Assembly: GCA_031969915.1 (NCBI GenBank)
Contig: DALYJJ010000024.1
Span: forward strand, 1-54,712
Length of the DNA: 54,712 bases
Direction: 5' to 3'
Source: DALYJJ01 sp031969915
GTDB lineage: Bacteria; Acidobacteriota; Terriglobia; Bryobacterales; Bryobacteraceae
Part shown: positions 1 to 9,609 of the stretch, piece by piece
Layout: each line of letters opens with the position of its first letter
Numbering within the stretch: the stretch's first letter is position 1
Position numbers and translations under genes: made by a program
The notes under the pieces: model-generated
Seen by the model: only the letters and a program-made list of their open reading frames with translations
Databases searched by the model: none
What the model was told of the DNA's origin: nothing

Positions 1-1519
1 GCGCGATGACGCCGTCGCTGAAGAAGGGCTCGTTGTAGTAGTAGACGTCGTCCACGATCACATCCGCGCGGCAGGCGAGGTTCTCGCGCAGGGCCAGGAT
101 GTTGGCGGCGAAGGCGGCCTGGCCGGTGAACGCGGTGGCAAAGCAGAGCCGGGCGCCGGGCGCCATGTCATACACTACCTGGGCCATGGCCCGGCCTTCG
201 TCTTCAGTGCCGGGACCGTCGTAATCCTCGATCAGCGCTTTCAGTCCCGGCCCCTGCGGATCGTTGGGAAGATCGCCGGTGGCTACGTCGGTGGAGGCGG
301 TGACGCCGTCGCAGCGGTTCGAGGTGCACGTATTGAAGCTGTCCGAAAGGATGCCCACGGTGATGCCCGTTCCCCGGAACGGCGTCGCGTCGGCGCGATG
401 GGCGGACACCCCCTGCGAAGTCGCCACGCCCGCCGAGCGAAGCGGTTTCGGCGATGCGGCGACGGACACTACGCCGCTTTGTGCGGCTAGCCGAAGCGTG
501 GCCGAGATGGGCACGTAGGCGGAGATCGCACCGCCGCGATAGTAGGGAAAAACGCCGGTGATACGGGCGCCGGTGCGCGCCAGCAGCGAGCGGGTTTCCT
601 CCAGGCTTGCGCCCGGCGCGAGGACGACGTCAACCAGGACGCGGTTGTTCCGGTCCGTCATCACGCTTGAATTCGCGGCCATCGGCGTGAATGCGCCGGT
701 GAGAATATGCGGCGCGACGTCGAGATCGCGAACCCCTCCCGGCGGCAAGGTAGCACCCCGGCGCAGATACTCGCCCACCATGCCGGCGAGCGGGCCGCCG
801 ATCTTCTCCGGAGCGCGGCGGGATTGTGCGCCGGCCGCGGCGGCGAGCGCGAGGATGGCGGCGGGCAAGGCCCAACGCGCGCACCGCCGTCGTGCGAAGA
901 GCAGCAGGCCCCCGCAGAGAAGCGCGATCGTTCCCGGCTCCGGGATCGCGATGAACTCCGCTCCCGTCAGGTCGATTTCATAGGAAGCCGGGAGGTCCAG
1001 CAGCGAGTAGAAACCGGTCCACCTGGTGAGTGCGGCGCCCGTTCCGGCGTCGCGGACATCCTCCGGGAAGACGGTGAAGTAGTCGATTGGCGGAAAGATC
1101 GGGGCGCCGCCCGCCGCCGGTTCGTAACCGGCCGCTGTGATGGCGATCAGGTAGATGCCCGCGGGGAACACCCTGGGCGGCAGAGCGGCCTGGGCGCCGG
1201 AGGCGTTGTCATTCGCATAGACGCCCACGCCGGCGCCGGTGAAGAGAAACAACGACGTGTCAAACAGGTTGGAGAGGGCGCTTATGGTGGAAGCCGAAAA
1301 CGCCCCGCCCGTAAGACGGATCCGGAACAGGTCCGCTTCGCTGTTCCCGAGCGTGCCGCTGATGCGTGTGAGCGGCGTGCCCGGCGCGCCAAAGACACCT
1401 TGCGCGGTGATCGCGGATTGCCCCGCGTCGCCGATTTCGGAAAACGAGGCCGATCGCGCCGGCGGGGCAAACGGCCCGCATGCGCATAAAAAAAGAGGCA
1501 GGACTGCTGTGCCTCGCAC
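1..1519 (-). CDS. PEP-CTERM exoprotein fused to S8-like peptidase (partial)
   Basis: The gene runs off the left edge; about 506 N-terminal residues are visible. I chose the GTG at 1519 because AGGAGGG (1524-1530) lies 4 bases upstream and a signal peptide follows directly. Residues 30-190 look like a secreted beta-sandwich of the PPC kind. PEP at 193-195, a hydrophobic stretch to 209 and Arg210-212 form a textbook PEP-CTERM sorting signal, which normally ends a protein. Here the frame stays open into a second hydrophobic segment (about 216-232, signal-peptide-like) and a subtilase-like domain: Asp393 in ILSDS, then DEGRAMAQ with Glu441 where subtilisins have His, then an APGA stretch. The catalytic Ser would lie beyond the window. 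Either this is a true fusion or a stop codon between two adjacent genes was lost; the second part could also start alone at an in-frame TTG. The frame and motifs are seen; peptidase activity is inferred. Confidence 0.75.
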   Translation of the reverse strand, partial: MRGTAVLPLFLCACGPFAPPARSASFSEIGDAGQSAITAQGVFGAPGTPLTRISGTLGNSEADLFRIRLTGGAFSASTISALSNLFDTSLFLFTGAGVGVYANDNASGAQAALPPRVFPAGIYLIAITAAGYEPAAGGAPIFPPIDYFTVFPEDVRDAGTGAALTRWTGFYSLLDLPASYEIDLTGAEFIAIPEPGTIALLCGGLLLFARRRCARWALPAAILALAAAAGAQSRRAPEKIGGPLAGMVGEYLRRGATLPPGGVRDLDVAPHILTGAFTPMAANSSVMTDRNNRVLVDVVLAPGASLEETRSLLARTGARITGVFPYYRGGAISAYVPISATLRLAAQSGVVSVAASPKPLRSAGVATSQGVSAHRADATPFRGTGITVGILSDSFNTCTSNRCDGVTASTDVATGDLPNDPQGPGLKALIEDYDGPGTEDEGRAMAQVVYDMAPGARLCFATAFTGQAAFAANILALRENLACRADVIVDDVYYYNEPFFSDGVIA

Positions 1520-1566
1520 CGTTCCCTCCTGAAACAATCCCGTTTGGAACTGTTTGAGCAAGAATA

Positions 1567-2451
1567 TCAGTTATGCGGCGTTTCCTGAAGCAGTTCCAGG
1601 AACCGCTCGGCGGCCGGCGTGAGGGCCTTCCTCCGGCGATGGACGATGCCCAGCGGGCGGGTCAACGGAATGCGCAAGGGAACGGCAACGAGTGTTCCGA
1701 GCCCGATTTCGTTCGTCAGGATGCGGCGGGGAAGGATGGAAATGCCCTGGCCGAGCGCCAGAGCTTCCTTCATGCTCCCGATGTTGTCGAAGTGCATCAC
1801 GACGCGAACTTCGATCGCCAGTTCTCGCAGGTACCGGTCCACGTGCTGACGGATGGGCAGGTCTTCGTCGAAACCGATGAACTCCTGCCCCTCCATGTCG
1901 TGCGCTCCCGCGCGGCGCAGCCCGGCGAGCGGGTGCAAAGGCGACATCGCGAGCACCATCTGCTCCTCCCGCCACGGCAGCACGTTGAGTTCGCGCATCG
2001 ATTCCGGGTAGCTGACCAGGCCCAACTCCGCGCGGTCTTCGAGCACCGATTCGTAGACCCGCTCCGGGCGTAGATAGTTCACTTGCAGGTGGGCGTCCGG
2101 GTAGCGCTTCGTGAAGGTCTCTTCGAGACTCGCGATCTCGGAGATCCCCACAGAGTAGATCGCGGCCACGCGCACCGTGCCTTCGACGCGCCCTTTGACC
2201 ACCTGCAACTCGGCCTCGAACTGCTCCTTGCGCCGCAGGATGTCGCGGCAGAAGTCGTAGTAGAGCTTGCCCGCCTCGGTGACCGTGAGCGGACGCGTGG
2301 AGCGGTCGAGCAACTGCACCTGCATGGTTCGCTCCAGTTCCTGCACTGACTGGCTGGCTGCCGATTGGCTGATGCCGTTGAGGGCGGCGCCCCGGCTAAC
2401 ACTGCGCGTCTGGACGATGTCGCGGTATAAGGAGAGGCTGTCGTAGGTCAT
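1567..2451 (-). CDS. LysR-family transcriptional regulator
   Basis: This is a 294-residue LysR-type regulator: an N-terminal winged helix-turn-helix (about residues 3-60, with SQSAASQSVQELE as recognition region) followed by a substrate-binding effector domain (about 90-290). The ATG at 2451 is used because it puts the helix-turn-helix at the usual distance from the N terminus; a GTG at 2493 would add 14 residues without family support. It is divergent from gltB with about 130 bases between the starts. That arrangement resembles gltC-gltAB of Bacillus, where a LysR protein controls glutamate synthase, so control of gltBD is a reasonable inference. The effector cannot be read from the sequence. 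Confidence 0.85.
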   Translation of the reverse strand: MTYDSLSLYRDIVQTRSVSRGAALNGISQSAASQSVQELERTMQVQLLDRSTRPLTVTEAGKLYYDFCRDILRRKEQFEAELQVVKGRVEGTVRVAAIYSVGISEIASLEETFTKRYPDAHLQVNYLRPERVYESVLEDRAELGLVSYPESMRELNVLPWREEQMVLAMSPLHPLAGLRRAGAHDMEGQEFIGFDEDLPIRQHVDRYLRELAIEVRVVMHFDNIGSMKEALALGQGISILPRRILTNEIGLGTLVAVPLRIPLTRPLGIVHRRRKALTPAAERFLELLQETPHN

Positions 2452-2540
2452 GCGGTCAGGCCGGACGGGCCGGTCAGCCCCCGGTATCCGCACTCAGGGT
2501 AACATTAGCAGTTCCGATATTGTCAAGTGGTAATTTCGAT

Positions 2541-2570
2541 TTGACTAATACTAAGGGCAGGCCCTATACT
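2541..2570 (+). promoter_or_regulatory. Probable gltB promoter
   Basis: TTGACT (2541-2546), an 18-base spacer and TATACT (2565-2570) make a near-consensus sigma-70 promoter in an otherwise GC-rich region. Transcription would begin near 2577, leaving about 6 bases before the ATG at 2583. Upstream, ATT...AAT around 2519-2534 fits the T-N11-A spacing of LysR sites but is only weakly symmetric. Confidence 0.55.
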
Positions 2571-2582
2571 CGCCCTAAGGCC

Positions 2583-5500
2583 ATGGACCACGTCGGCTAT
2601 CCTTCCTCTTTCCCTCCGCCCCAAGGTTTGTACGACCCGAAGTTCGAGCACGATGCCTGCGGCATCGGATTTGTGGTCAACATCGACGGGCGCGCCTCGC
2701 ACGACATTATTCTCAAAGGCATTCAGATCCTGATGAACCTCGCCCACCGGGGCGCCTGCGGGTGCGATCCGGAGACGGGCGACGGCGCGGGCATTCTGAT
2801 CCAGATTCCTCATCAGTTCTTCGCGAAGGAATGCGCGCGCCTCGGCTTCACGCTGCCTCCCCCGGGCGAGTACGGCATGGGGCTGGTATTCCTGCCCGTG
2901 GAGCCGCAACAGCGGCTGATCTGCGAGGGGATCCTGGAGCGCATCGTTCGCGAAGAGGGGTTGGCGGTCTTGGGATGGCGGGACACGCCGGCGGACGTGG
3001 ACGCGATCGGCCGCGTGGCGCGAGCCTCGCAACCCTATATCGAGCAGATCTTCATCCGCCGCGCGCCGGGCATGAGCGAGGATGAACTGGAGCGGCGGCT
3101 GTACTTGGTCCGCAAGCGTGCGGAGAGTGAAATCGCCGCCGCCGACATCCGCGACAAGAGCTTCTTCTACCTGCCGTCGCTGTCGGCGCGCACGGTGGTA
3201 TACAAGGGGCTCCTGCTGGCGCCGCAGATCGCAGAGTTCTACCGCGAACTCTCCGATCCGGACGCGATGAGTGCGTTGTGCCTGGTGCACCAGCGCTTTT
3301 CGACGAACACGTTTCCAAGCTGGCAACTGGCGCATCCGTTCCGCTACATCTGCCACAACGGCGAGATCAACACTATACGGGGAAACGCTGCCTGGATGTA
3401 CGCGCGGCAGCACGTGATGCGGTCGGCGCTGTTCGGCGACGACATGAAGAAGCTGTTTCCGATCGTCACGCCCGGCGGCAGCGATTCAGCGATGCTCGAC
3501 AACGCGGTGGAGTTGCTGACCCTGGCGGGCCGCTCGCTGCCCCATGTGATGGCTATGTTGATTCCGGAAGCGTGGGACGCCGACGCCACGATGAATCCGG
3601 ACAAGCGCGCGTTCTACGAGTACCACGCGTCGCTGATGGAGCCCTGGGACGGCCCCGCGGCGGTGGCCTTCACCGACGGGCGCGTGATCGGCGCCACGCT
3701 GGACCGCAACGGCCTACGGCCGGCACGCTGGCTGGTAACCAACGACAACATGCTGATCATGGCGTCGGAGACCGGTGTCCTGCCGGTGAAGCCGGAAGAC
3801 GTGAAAGCGAAGGGCCGCCTGCAGCCGGGCAAGATGTTGCTGGTGGATACCATGCAGAAGCGCATCGTACCCGACGAGGAGATCAAGCAGTCTCTCTGGT
3901 CGCGGCAGCCCTATGCGCAGTGGCTCGCCGAGAACCAGATTCACCTGGGCTCGCTGCCCGAACCGTCGCGGCATTTCTCCACCGAACACGAAACTGTCTT
4001 GCAGCGGCAGCGGGTATTCGGGTATACCGACGAAGACCTGCGGATGCTGATGCTCCCCATGGCGGCGCGCGGCGAGGAACCGGTTGGCTCCATGGGCACG
4101 GACACACCGCTGGCGTGCCTCTCGGACCGCCCACAGCCTCTGTTTCATTACTTCAAGCAGCTCTTCGCGCAGGTCACGAACCCGCCCATCGATCCGATCC
4201 GCGAAGAACTGGTGATGTCGCTCACCAGCTACATCGGCAATGAGCGCAACATCCTGGACGAGACGCCGCAGCACTGCCATACCCTGAAGCTGGCGCATCC
4301 GATCCTGACCAATCGCGACCTCGAAAAACTGCGCCGCGTTTCCTGGGGCGATTTCCTGGCCACCACGCTGCCCATGCTCTTCCGCGTGGACGGCGGCGCC
4401 GCGGAACTGGAGCGCTCGCTCGATTCGCTCTGCAAACGCGCCTCGCTGGCCATCAAGAACGGCTACTCGCTCCTCATCCTCTCCGACCGCGGCGTGGACG
4501 AGGAGTCGGCCCCCATCCCGAGTCTGCTCGCGCTCACCGCGGTGCACAATCACCTGATCCGCGAAGGGTCCCGCACGCAGGTTGCGCTGATCATCGAATC
4601 CGGCGAGCCGCGCGAGGTGATGCACTTCTGCCTGCTCATCGGCTACGGCGCCAGCGCGGTGAACCCGTACCTGGCCATCGAGACGCTCGAGAACATGCAC
4701 CTGCACGGGAAGCTGCCCGACGGGGTAACGTTCGAAACCGCGCTCAAGAACTATAAGAAGTCGATCAACAAGGGGCTTCTGAAAGTCTTCTCGAAGATGG
4801 GCATCTCGACGCTGCAAAGCTATCGCGGCGCGCAGGTTTTCGAGGCCATCGGCCTGAACAAGAGCCTGGTGGAGAAGTACTTCACCGGCACGTCTTCGCG
4901 CATCGAAGGCGTGGGACTCGACGTTCTGGCGCGCGAGGCGCGGATGAAGCACTCCGCCGCGTTCCGCCCGCTCAGCGAGAACGAACCGGAGCTCGACCTG
5001 GGCGGAAACTACCATTATCGCGTGCGGGGCGAGTATCATCTGCTCAACCCCGCCACGATCTCCAAGCTCCAGCACTCGGTGCAGAAGAACAGTTTTGAGA
5101 CGTTTAAGGAATACAGCGAGCTGATCAACCAGCAGAGCCGCCAGCTCTGCACGCTGCGCGGGCTGATGGATTTCAAGTTCTCAGCGAACTCCATCCCAAT
5201 CGACGAAGTGGAGCCGGCGAGCGAAATCGTGAAGCGGTTCGCCACCGGCGCGATGTCCTTCGGGTCGATCAGCAAAGAGGCCCACGAGACGCTGGCGATG
5301 GCGATGAACCGGCTGGGCGGCCGCTCCAACACCGGCGAAGGCGGCGAGGACGAGGAGCGCTTCCGCGACGACCGCCGCAGTTCCATCAAGCAGGTGGCCT
5401 CCGCTCGCTTCGGGGTGACCACCAACTACCTGGTGAACGCCGACGAACTCCAGATCAAGATCGCGCAGGGCGCCAAGCCCGGTGAAGGTGGACAACTGCC

Positions 5501-7163
5501 CGGCCACAAGGTGGACGACGTGATCGCGCGCGTGCGCCACTCGATCCCCGGCGTGGGGCTGATTTCGCCCCCGCCCCATCACGACATCTACTCGATCGAA
5601 GACCTGGCGCAGTTGATTTACGACCTGAAGAACGCCAATCCGCGCGCCCGGATTTCGGTGAAGCTGGTGGCCGAGGTCGGTGTGGGCACGGTGGCCGCCG
5701 GCGTCGCCAAAGCGCACGCGGATCTGGTTTTGATCAGCGGCGATTCGGGCGGCACGGGTGCTTCGCCGCTCACCTCGATCAAGCACGCCGGCGCGCCCTG
5801 GGAACTGGGCCTGGCGGAGACGCAGCAGGTGCTGGTGCTCAACGATCTGCGCAGCCGCATCCGCGTGCAGACCGACGGCAAGCTGTCCACGGGCCGCGAC
5901 GTGGCGATCGCCGCGCTGCTGGGCGCCGAGGAGTTCGGCTTCTCCACCGCGCCGCTGGTGACCATGGGCTGCATCATGATGCGCAAGTGCCACCTGAACA
6001 CTTGCCCGGTAGGTATCGCCACGCAAGACCCGGCGCTGCGCAAGAAGTTCCAGGGCACGCCGGAGAACGTCATCAACTACTTCTTCTTCGTGGCCGAAGA
6101 GCTGCGCGGGTACATGGCGCGGCTCGGCTACCGCACGGTGGATGAGATGGTGGGCCGCGTGGAACGTTTGAAAACCCGCGACGCCATCGACCACTGGAAG
6201 GCCAAAGGACTCGACTTCGCCAGCGTGCTGTACAGCCCGCTGGTACCCGAGCGCGTCAGCCGGCGCTGCACCACGGCCCAGGACCACGGCCTGCAGCAGG
6301 CCCTCGATTACCGCTTGATCGACCATGCGCGCGATGCGATCGACGCGCGCACGCCGGTGGAGTTCAAGCTGCCGATCAAGAACGTGCACCGCACCGTGGG
6401 CGCGATGCTCTCCGGCGAGATCGCGCGCAAGTACGGCTCAGAGGGGTTGCCCGACGATACGATCCGCTTCCACTTCCAGGGCTCCGCCGGACAGAGCTTC
6501 GGCGCATTTCTGGCCCGGGGCGTGACGCTGACTCTTGAAGGCGACGCCAACGACTATGTCGGCAAGGGGCTCTCCGGAGGGCGTGTGATCGTCTACCCGC
6601 CGCGGGCGTCCACCTTCGTGCCGGAGGAGAACATTCTGGTGGGCAACGTCGTGTTGTACGGCGCAACCAGCGGAGAGGTCTTCTTCAACGGCATGGCCGG
6701 CGAACGCTTCGCGGTTCGAAACTCCGGGGCGACGGCGGTGGTGGAGGGAGTCGGCGACCACGGTTGCGAATACATGACCAAGGGCCTGGTTCTGGTGCTG
6801 GGCCGCACGGGCAAGAACTTCGCCGCGGGCATGACCGGCGGGTTCGCGTTCGTGCTCGACGAGACAGGTGAATTCGCTACGCTCCGATGCAATAAGGCGA
6901 GCGTCGATCTGGAGCCGGTGATCGACGCCAAGGACGTCGAGTTGCTCCGCCACCTGATTTCGCGCCACGCCGAGTACACCGGAAGCCCTCGCGCCAAGTG
7001 GATTCTGGAGCACTGGTACGGCATGCTGCCGCGGTTTGTGAAGGTCTTCCCGCACGAGTTTAAGCGAGTGCTCGGCGTGGCCCGCCGCGACGAACCATTC
7101 GTTCCCGGCGCGGCGATTCCAATGGTGCGGCAGACGGCCGCGGGGCAGGTGTTGCATGGGTAA
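2583..7163 (+). CDS. gltB: Glutamate synthase, large (alpha) subunit
   Basis: The 1526-residue protein matches full-length GltB. It transfers the amide of glutamine to 2-oxoglutarate to give two glutamates in the cytoplasm. The class II glutaminase domain starts at Cys26 (context HDACGIGFV), which becomes the N-terminal nucleophile after propeptide removal. The central and FMN-binding synthase domains follow. The 3Fe-4S cluster cysteines are at 1130, 1136 and 1141 (C-x5-C-x4-C), and the C-terminal GXGXG beta-helix domain ends the protein. The ATG at 2583 gives a short propeptide of usual size and has AAGG just upstream; an upstream in-frame TTG at 2520 would lie within the likely promoter. 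The stop overlaps gltD by 8 bases, so the two are probably co-translated. Confidence 0.97.
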   Translation: MDHVGYPSSFPPPQGLYDPKFEHDACGIGFVVNIDGRASHDIILKGIQILMNLAHRGACGCDPETGDGAGILIQIPHQFFAKECARLGFTLPPPGEYGMGLVFLPVEPQQRLICEGILERIVREEGLAVLGWRDTPADVDAIGRVARASQPYIEQIFIRRAPGMSEDELERRLYLVRKRAESEIAAADIRDKSFFYLPSLSARTVVYKGLLLAPQIAEFYRELSDPDAMSALCLVHQRFSTNTFPSWQLAHPFRYICHNGEINTIRGNAAWMYARQHVMRSALFGDDMKKLFPIVTPGGSDSAMLDNAVELLTLAGRSLPHVMAMLIPEAWDADATMNPDKRAFYEYHASLMEPWDGPAAVAFTDGRVIGATLDRNGLRPARWLVTNDNMLIMASETGVLPVKPEDVKAKGRLQPGKMLLVDTMQKRIVPDEEIKQSLWSRQPYAQWLAENQIHLGSLPEPSRHFSTEHETVLQRQRVFGYTDEDLRMLMLPMAARGEEPVGSMGTDTPLACLSDRPQPLFHYFKQLFAQVTNPPIDPIREELVMSLTSYIGNERNILDETPQHCHTLKLAHPILTNRDLEKLRRVSWGDFLATTLPMLFRVDGGAAELERSLDSLCKRASLAIKNGYSLLILSDRGVDEESAPIPSLLALTAVHNHLIREGSRTQVALIIESGEPREVMHFCLLIGYGASAVNPYLAIETLENMHLHGKLPDGVTFETALKNYKKSINKGLLKVFSKMGISTLQSYRGAQVFEAIGLNKSLVEKYFTGTSSRIEGVGLDVLAREARMKHSAAFRPLSENEPELDLGGNYHYRVRGEYHLLNPATISKLQHSVQKNSFETFKEYSELINQQSRQLCTLRGLMDFKFSANSIPIDEVEPASEIVKRFATGAMSFGSISKEAHETLAMAMNRLGGRSNTGEGGEDEERFRDDRRSSIKQVASARFGVTTNYLVNADELQIKIAQGAKPGEGGQLPGHKVDDVIARVRHSIPGVGLISPPPHHDIYSIEDLAQLIYDLKNANPRARISVKLVAEVGVGTVAAGVAKAHADLVLISGDSGGTGASPLTSIKHAGAPWELGLAETQQVLVLNDLRSRIRVQTDGKLSTGRDVAIAALLGAEEFGFSTAPLVTMGCIMMRKCHLNTCPVGIATQDPALRKKFQGTPENVINYFFFVAEELRGYMARLGYRTVDEMVGRVERLKTRDAIDHWKAKGLDFASVLYSPLVPERVSRRCTTAQDHGLQQALDYRLIDHARDAIDARTPVEFKLPIKNVHRTVGAMLSGEIARKYGSEGLPDDTIRFHFQGSAGQSFGAFLARGVTLTLEGDANDYVGKGLSGGRVIVYPPRASTFVPEENILVGNVVLYGATSGEVFFNGMAGERFAVRNSGATAVVEGVGDHGCEYMTKGLVLVLGRTGKNFAAGMTGGFAFVLDETGEFATLRCNKASVDLEPVIDAKDVELLRHLISRHAEYTGSPRAKWILEHWYGMLPRFVKVFPHEFKRVLGVARRDEPFVPGAAIPMVRQTAAGQVLHG

Positions 7164-8556
7164 AGTCACCGGTTTTCTCGAGTACACGCGGCAGGTGCCG
7201 GAACGCCGCCCGGTCTCCGAGCGGCTGAACGACTGGTTTGAAATCTATCAGCCGTTCCCCAAGGAGCACGTCCAGACGCAGGGCGCGCGCTGCATGGATT
7301 GCGGCGTGCCCTTCTGCCATACGGGCTGCCCGCTGAACAACGTGATTCCCGACTGGAACGACTTCGTCTACCGCGACCGCTGGCGCGACGCCATCCGGGT
7401 GCTCCACGCGACGAACAACTTCCCCGAGTTCACCGGCCGCATCTGTCCCGCGCCCTGCGAGGCGGCGTGCGTGCTGGGCATCAACGAACCGCCGGTGACC
7501 ATCAAGGTGATTGAGCGGACGATTGTTGACCATGCGTTTGCGGAAGGCTGGATCAAGCCCGAGCCTCCGGCCGCGCTCACGGGCAAGCGCGTGGCCGTGG
7601 TGGGAAGCGGGCCCGCGGGTCTCGCCGCCGCGCAACAGCTCCGGCGCGCGGGGCACGAAGTGACTGTTTTCGAGAAGGCCGACCGCATCGGCGGCCTGCT
7701 GCGCTACGGCATCCCGAATTTCAAGATGGAGAAGCACCTCATCGACCGGCGCCTGGAGCAGATGCGCGGCGAGGGAGTGAAGTTCGTGGTGAACGCCCAC
7801 GTCGGCGGGAACGTTCCGGTGGAAGAACTGCGCAAGGAGTTTGACGCGATCCTGCTGGCGGGCGGCGCCGAGCACCCGCGCGACCTCAACGTACCGGGCC
7901 GCGACCTGAGGGGCATCTATTTCGCGATGCACTTCCTGCCCCAGGCCAACCGGCGCGCCGAAGGCGACGACGTGCCGGACCAGTTGATGGCCACCGGCAA
8001 GCATGTGATCATCATCGGCGGCGGCGACACCGGCGCAGACTGCCTGGGAACGTCGCACCGGCAACGCGCGGCCAGTGTCCACCAGTTCGAGATCATGCCC
8101 CGCCCGCCGGAGGATCGTTCACCCTCGACGCCCTGGCCGCTGTGGCCGCTGCAACTGCGGGTGGAGAGTTCGCACGAAGAGGGCGGCACGCGCGAGTGGG
8201 CCATCGGCACGACAGCCTTCGAAGGCGACCCCGAGGGGAACGTGAAGAAGCTGCACGCCGTCCGCCTGGGCCCACCTCCGAAGTTCGAACCGATTCCAGG
8301 CACGGAGATGACGTTTGACGCCGACCTGGTGCTGCTCGCGATGGGCTTCACAGGCCCGGTGCGGGGCGGGATGATCGAGCAACTCGGCGTGGAACTGGAC
8401 GGCCGCGGCAACGTGAAGGCGGACGACAACTACATGTCGAGCGTGGCGGGTGTGTTTGCCGCGGGCGATATGCGCCGCGGGCAATCGCTGGTGGTCTGGG
8501 CCATCGCCGAAGGCCGCAAGGCGGCCGAGGGCATCGACCGCTGGCTTCGCTCCTGA
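7156..8556 (+). CDS. gltD: Glutamate synthase, small (beta) subunit
   Basis: The 466-residue NAD(P)H-oxidising partner of GltB feeds electrons through FAD and iron-sulphur clusters to the large subunit. The N-terminal ferredoxin-like region carries two cysteine groups (CMDCGVPFCHTGC and CPAPCEAAC) for 4Fe-4S clusters. The FAD Rossmann motif VVGSGPAGLAAA lies near residue 150, and the pyridine-nucleotide motif IIGGGDTGADC near 285. The start ATG overlaps the gltB stop by 8 bases. Together with gltB this gives the standard GOGAT pair for ammonium assimilation. Confidence 0.97.
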   Translation: MGKVTGFLEYTRQVPERRPVSERLNDWFEIYQPFPKEHVQTQGARCMDCGVPFCHTGCPLNNVIPDWNDFVYRDRWRDAIRVLHATNNFPEFTGRICPAPCEAACVLGINEPPVTIKVIERTIVDHAFAEGWIKPEPPAALTGKRVAVVGSGPAGLAAAQQLRRAGHEVTVFEKADRIGGLLRYGIPNFKMEKHLIDRRLEQMRGEGVKFVVNAHVGGNVPVEELRKEFDAILLAGGAEHPRDLNVPGRDLRGIYFAMHFLPQANRRAEGDDVPDQLMATGKHVIIIGGGDTGADCLGTSHRQRAASVHQFEIMPRPPEDRSPSTPWPLWPLQLRVESSHEEGGTREWAIGTTAFEGDPEGNVKKLHAVRLGPPPKFEPIPGTEMTFDADLVLLAMGFTGPVRGGMIEQLGVELDGRGNVKADDNYMSSVAGVFAAGDMRRGQSLVVWAIAEGRKAAEGIDRWLRS

Positions 8557-8605
8557 TCTCAAGAACAGCCCCTCGGAGCCGATAAGGAGGGTGGAGGCGC
8601 GAAAC

Positions 8606-9586
8606 TTGCGCGGCAGTGCACCCATGCTACCGGCGATCCCGCCCGGCCTGAGGACCGTGCCGGCGTTTCCGCCCGTGGCCGCGAAGCTGCTCACCGTCTT
8701 CGCCTCACCGAACCTCTCGGTGCGTCACATCGGGGACTTGTTGACGAGCGACCCGGTCTTCGCGGCGCGGATTCTCCAATGCGCGAACTCGGCCGAGTTC
8801 GCGCGCCTGGCCGAGATCACGGACGTTCGCCAGGCGCTCATGCTGCTGGGGCTGGAGCGCGTTCGCCGGGTCACCGTTTCGCTGGCGGCCGCGACGTTCC
8901 TGCGCAATGCAACCGCTGACGAAGACCTGCGGAGGTGCTGGAGGCACACCGTGGCTTGCGGGATTCTCGCCGACGCCATCGCCACCGCCTGCGGCGTCCT
9001 GATCGAGCATGCCTATACGGCCGGACTGCTGCACGATATCGGGCGCCTCGGGCTTCTGGCGGCCTATCCGAAGGAGTTTGCGAAACTGATCCGGCGGGCG
9101 AACGAGACGGGGTCGCCACTATCCGTCGAGGAGCAGCGCGAGTTCGGAATGGATCACTGCGAAGCCGGCAGATACCTGGCGCGCCGCTGGGGATTGCCGG
9201 CGATCTTCCAGACCATCGCGGGCGGGCATCACCGGGCTCCCGCGACGGCTGAGTTGGATCTGCTGACCATCGTCCAGTGCGCGTGCCGGGCCGCCGACGC
9301 GCTGGGATTTGCCGTGGCGAGTGACGGCGGAGAGGCGGGCCTCGACGTCGCGCTCGCACCGCTGCCCACTGCGGCGGCGGCGCGGCTCGCCGCCCACCCC
9401 GATCGTCTGCGGGAGCGCATCGAGTCGCAGTTGACCTGCTACGAAGGCGGGCGCGAGGGGCTGGCCGGGGCCATCCTGGAGCCGGAGGCAGAGGAAGAAG
9501 ACGCGGCTGCGGCGCTGCCGCTCGAACTCGCGCCACCGGAAGCGGCGCCGAGTGGTTGGTTTCGACGCCTCCTGCGCCTCCGCTAA
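8606..9586 (+). CDS. HDOD-domain signalling protein
   Basis: The 326-residue protein starts with an HDOD domain (about residues 15-220). The segment after PPVAAKLL with SDPVFAARILQCANSA is the typical first half, and LLHDIGRLGLL keeps the HD-like motif of the related phosphohydrolases. HDOD proteins usually act in signal transduction without known catalysis. The C terminus (about 290-326) is acidic and Ala/Pro-rich and ends in arginines. The TTG at 8606 is chosen because GGAGG (8593-8597) sits 8 bases upstream; the ATG at 8624 is an alternative without a ribosome site. It follows gltD by about 50 bases and may be read through from it, but no functional link to glutamate synthase is evident. 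Confidence 0.8.
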   Translation: MRGSAPMLPAIPPGLRTVPAFPPVAAKLLTVFASPNLSVRHIGDLLTSDPVFAARILQCANSAEFARLAEITDVRQALMLLGLERVRRVTVSLAAATFLRNATADEDLRRCWRHTVACGILADAIATACGVLIEHAYTAGLLHDIGRLGLLAAYPKEFAKLIRRANETGSPLSVEEQREFGMDHCEAGRYLARRWGLPAIFQTIAGGHHRAPATAELDLLTIVQCACRAADALGFAVASDGGEAGLDVALAPLPTAAAARLAAHPDRLRERIESQLTCYEGGREGLAGAILEPEAEEEDAAAALPLELAPPEAAPSGWFRRLLRLR

Positions 9587-9597
9587 ATCTCGCCCGC

Positions 9598-9603
9598 TAC
9601 AAT
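9598..9603 (+). promoter_or_regulatory. -10-like box just upstream of aminotransferase start
   Basis: TACAAT ends 6 bases before the ATG at 9610. If used as a -10 element, transcription would start at or within a base or two of the start codon, giving a leaderless mRNA. No clear -35 is seen. Confidence 0.45.
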
Positions 9604-9609
9604 GTTGGG

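Noticed and set aside
1488..1494. Run of seven A/T near the start of the PEP-CTERM gene as a slippage or terminator signal
   Set aside because: It lies inside the signal-peptide codons (Phe/Leu) and the frame is consistent across it.
3714..5075. Long minus-strand open frame within gltB
   Set aside because: gltB is unambiguous and the antisense translation shows only low-complexity shadow sequence.
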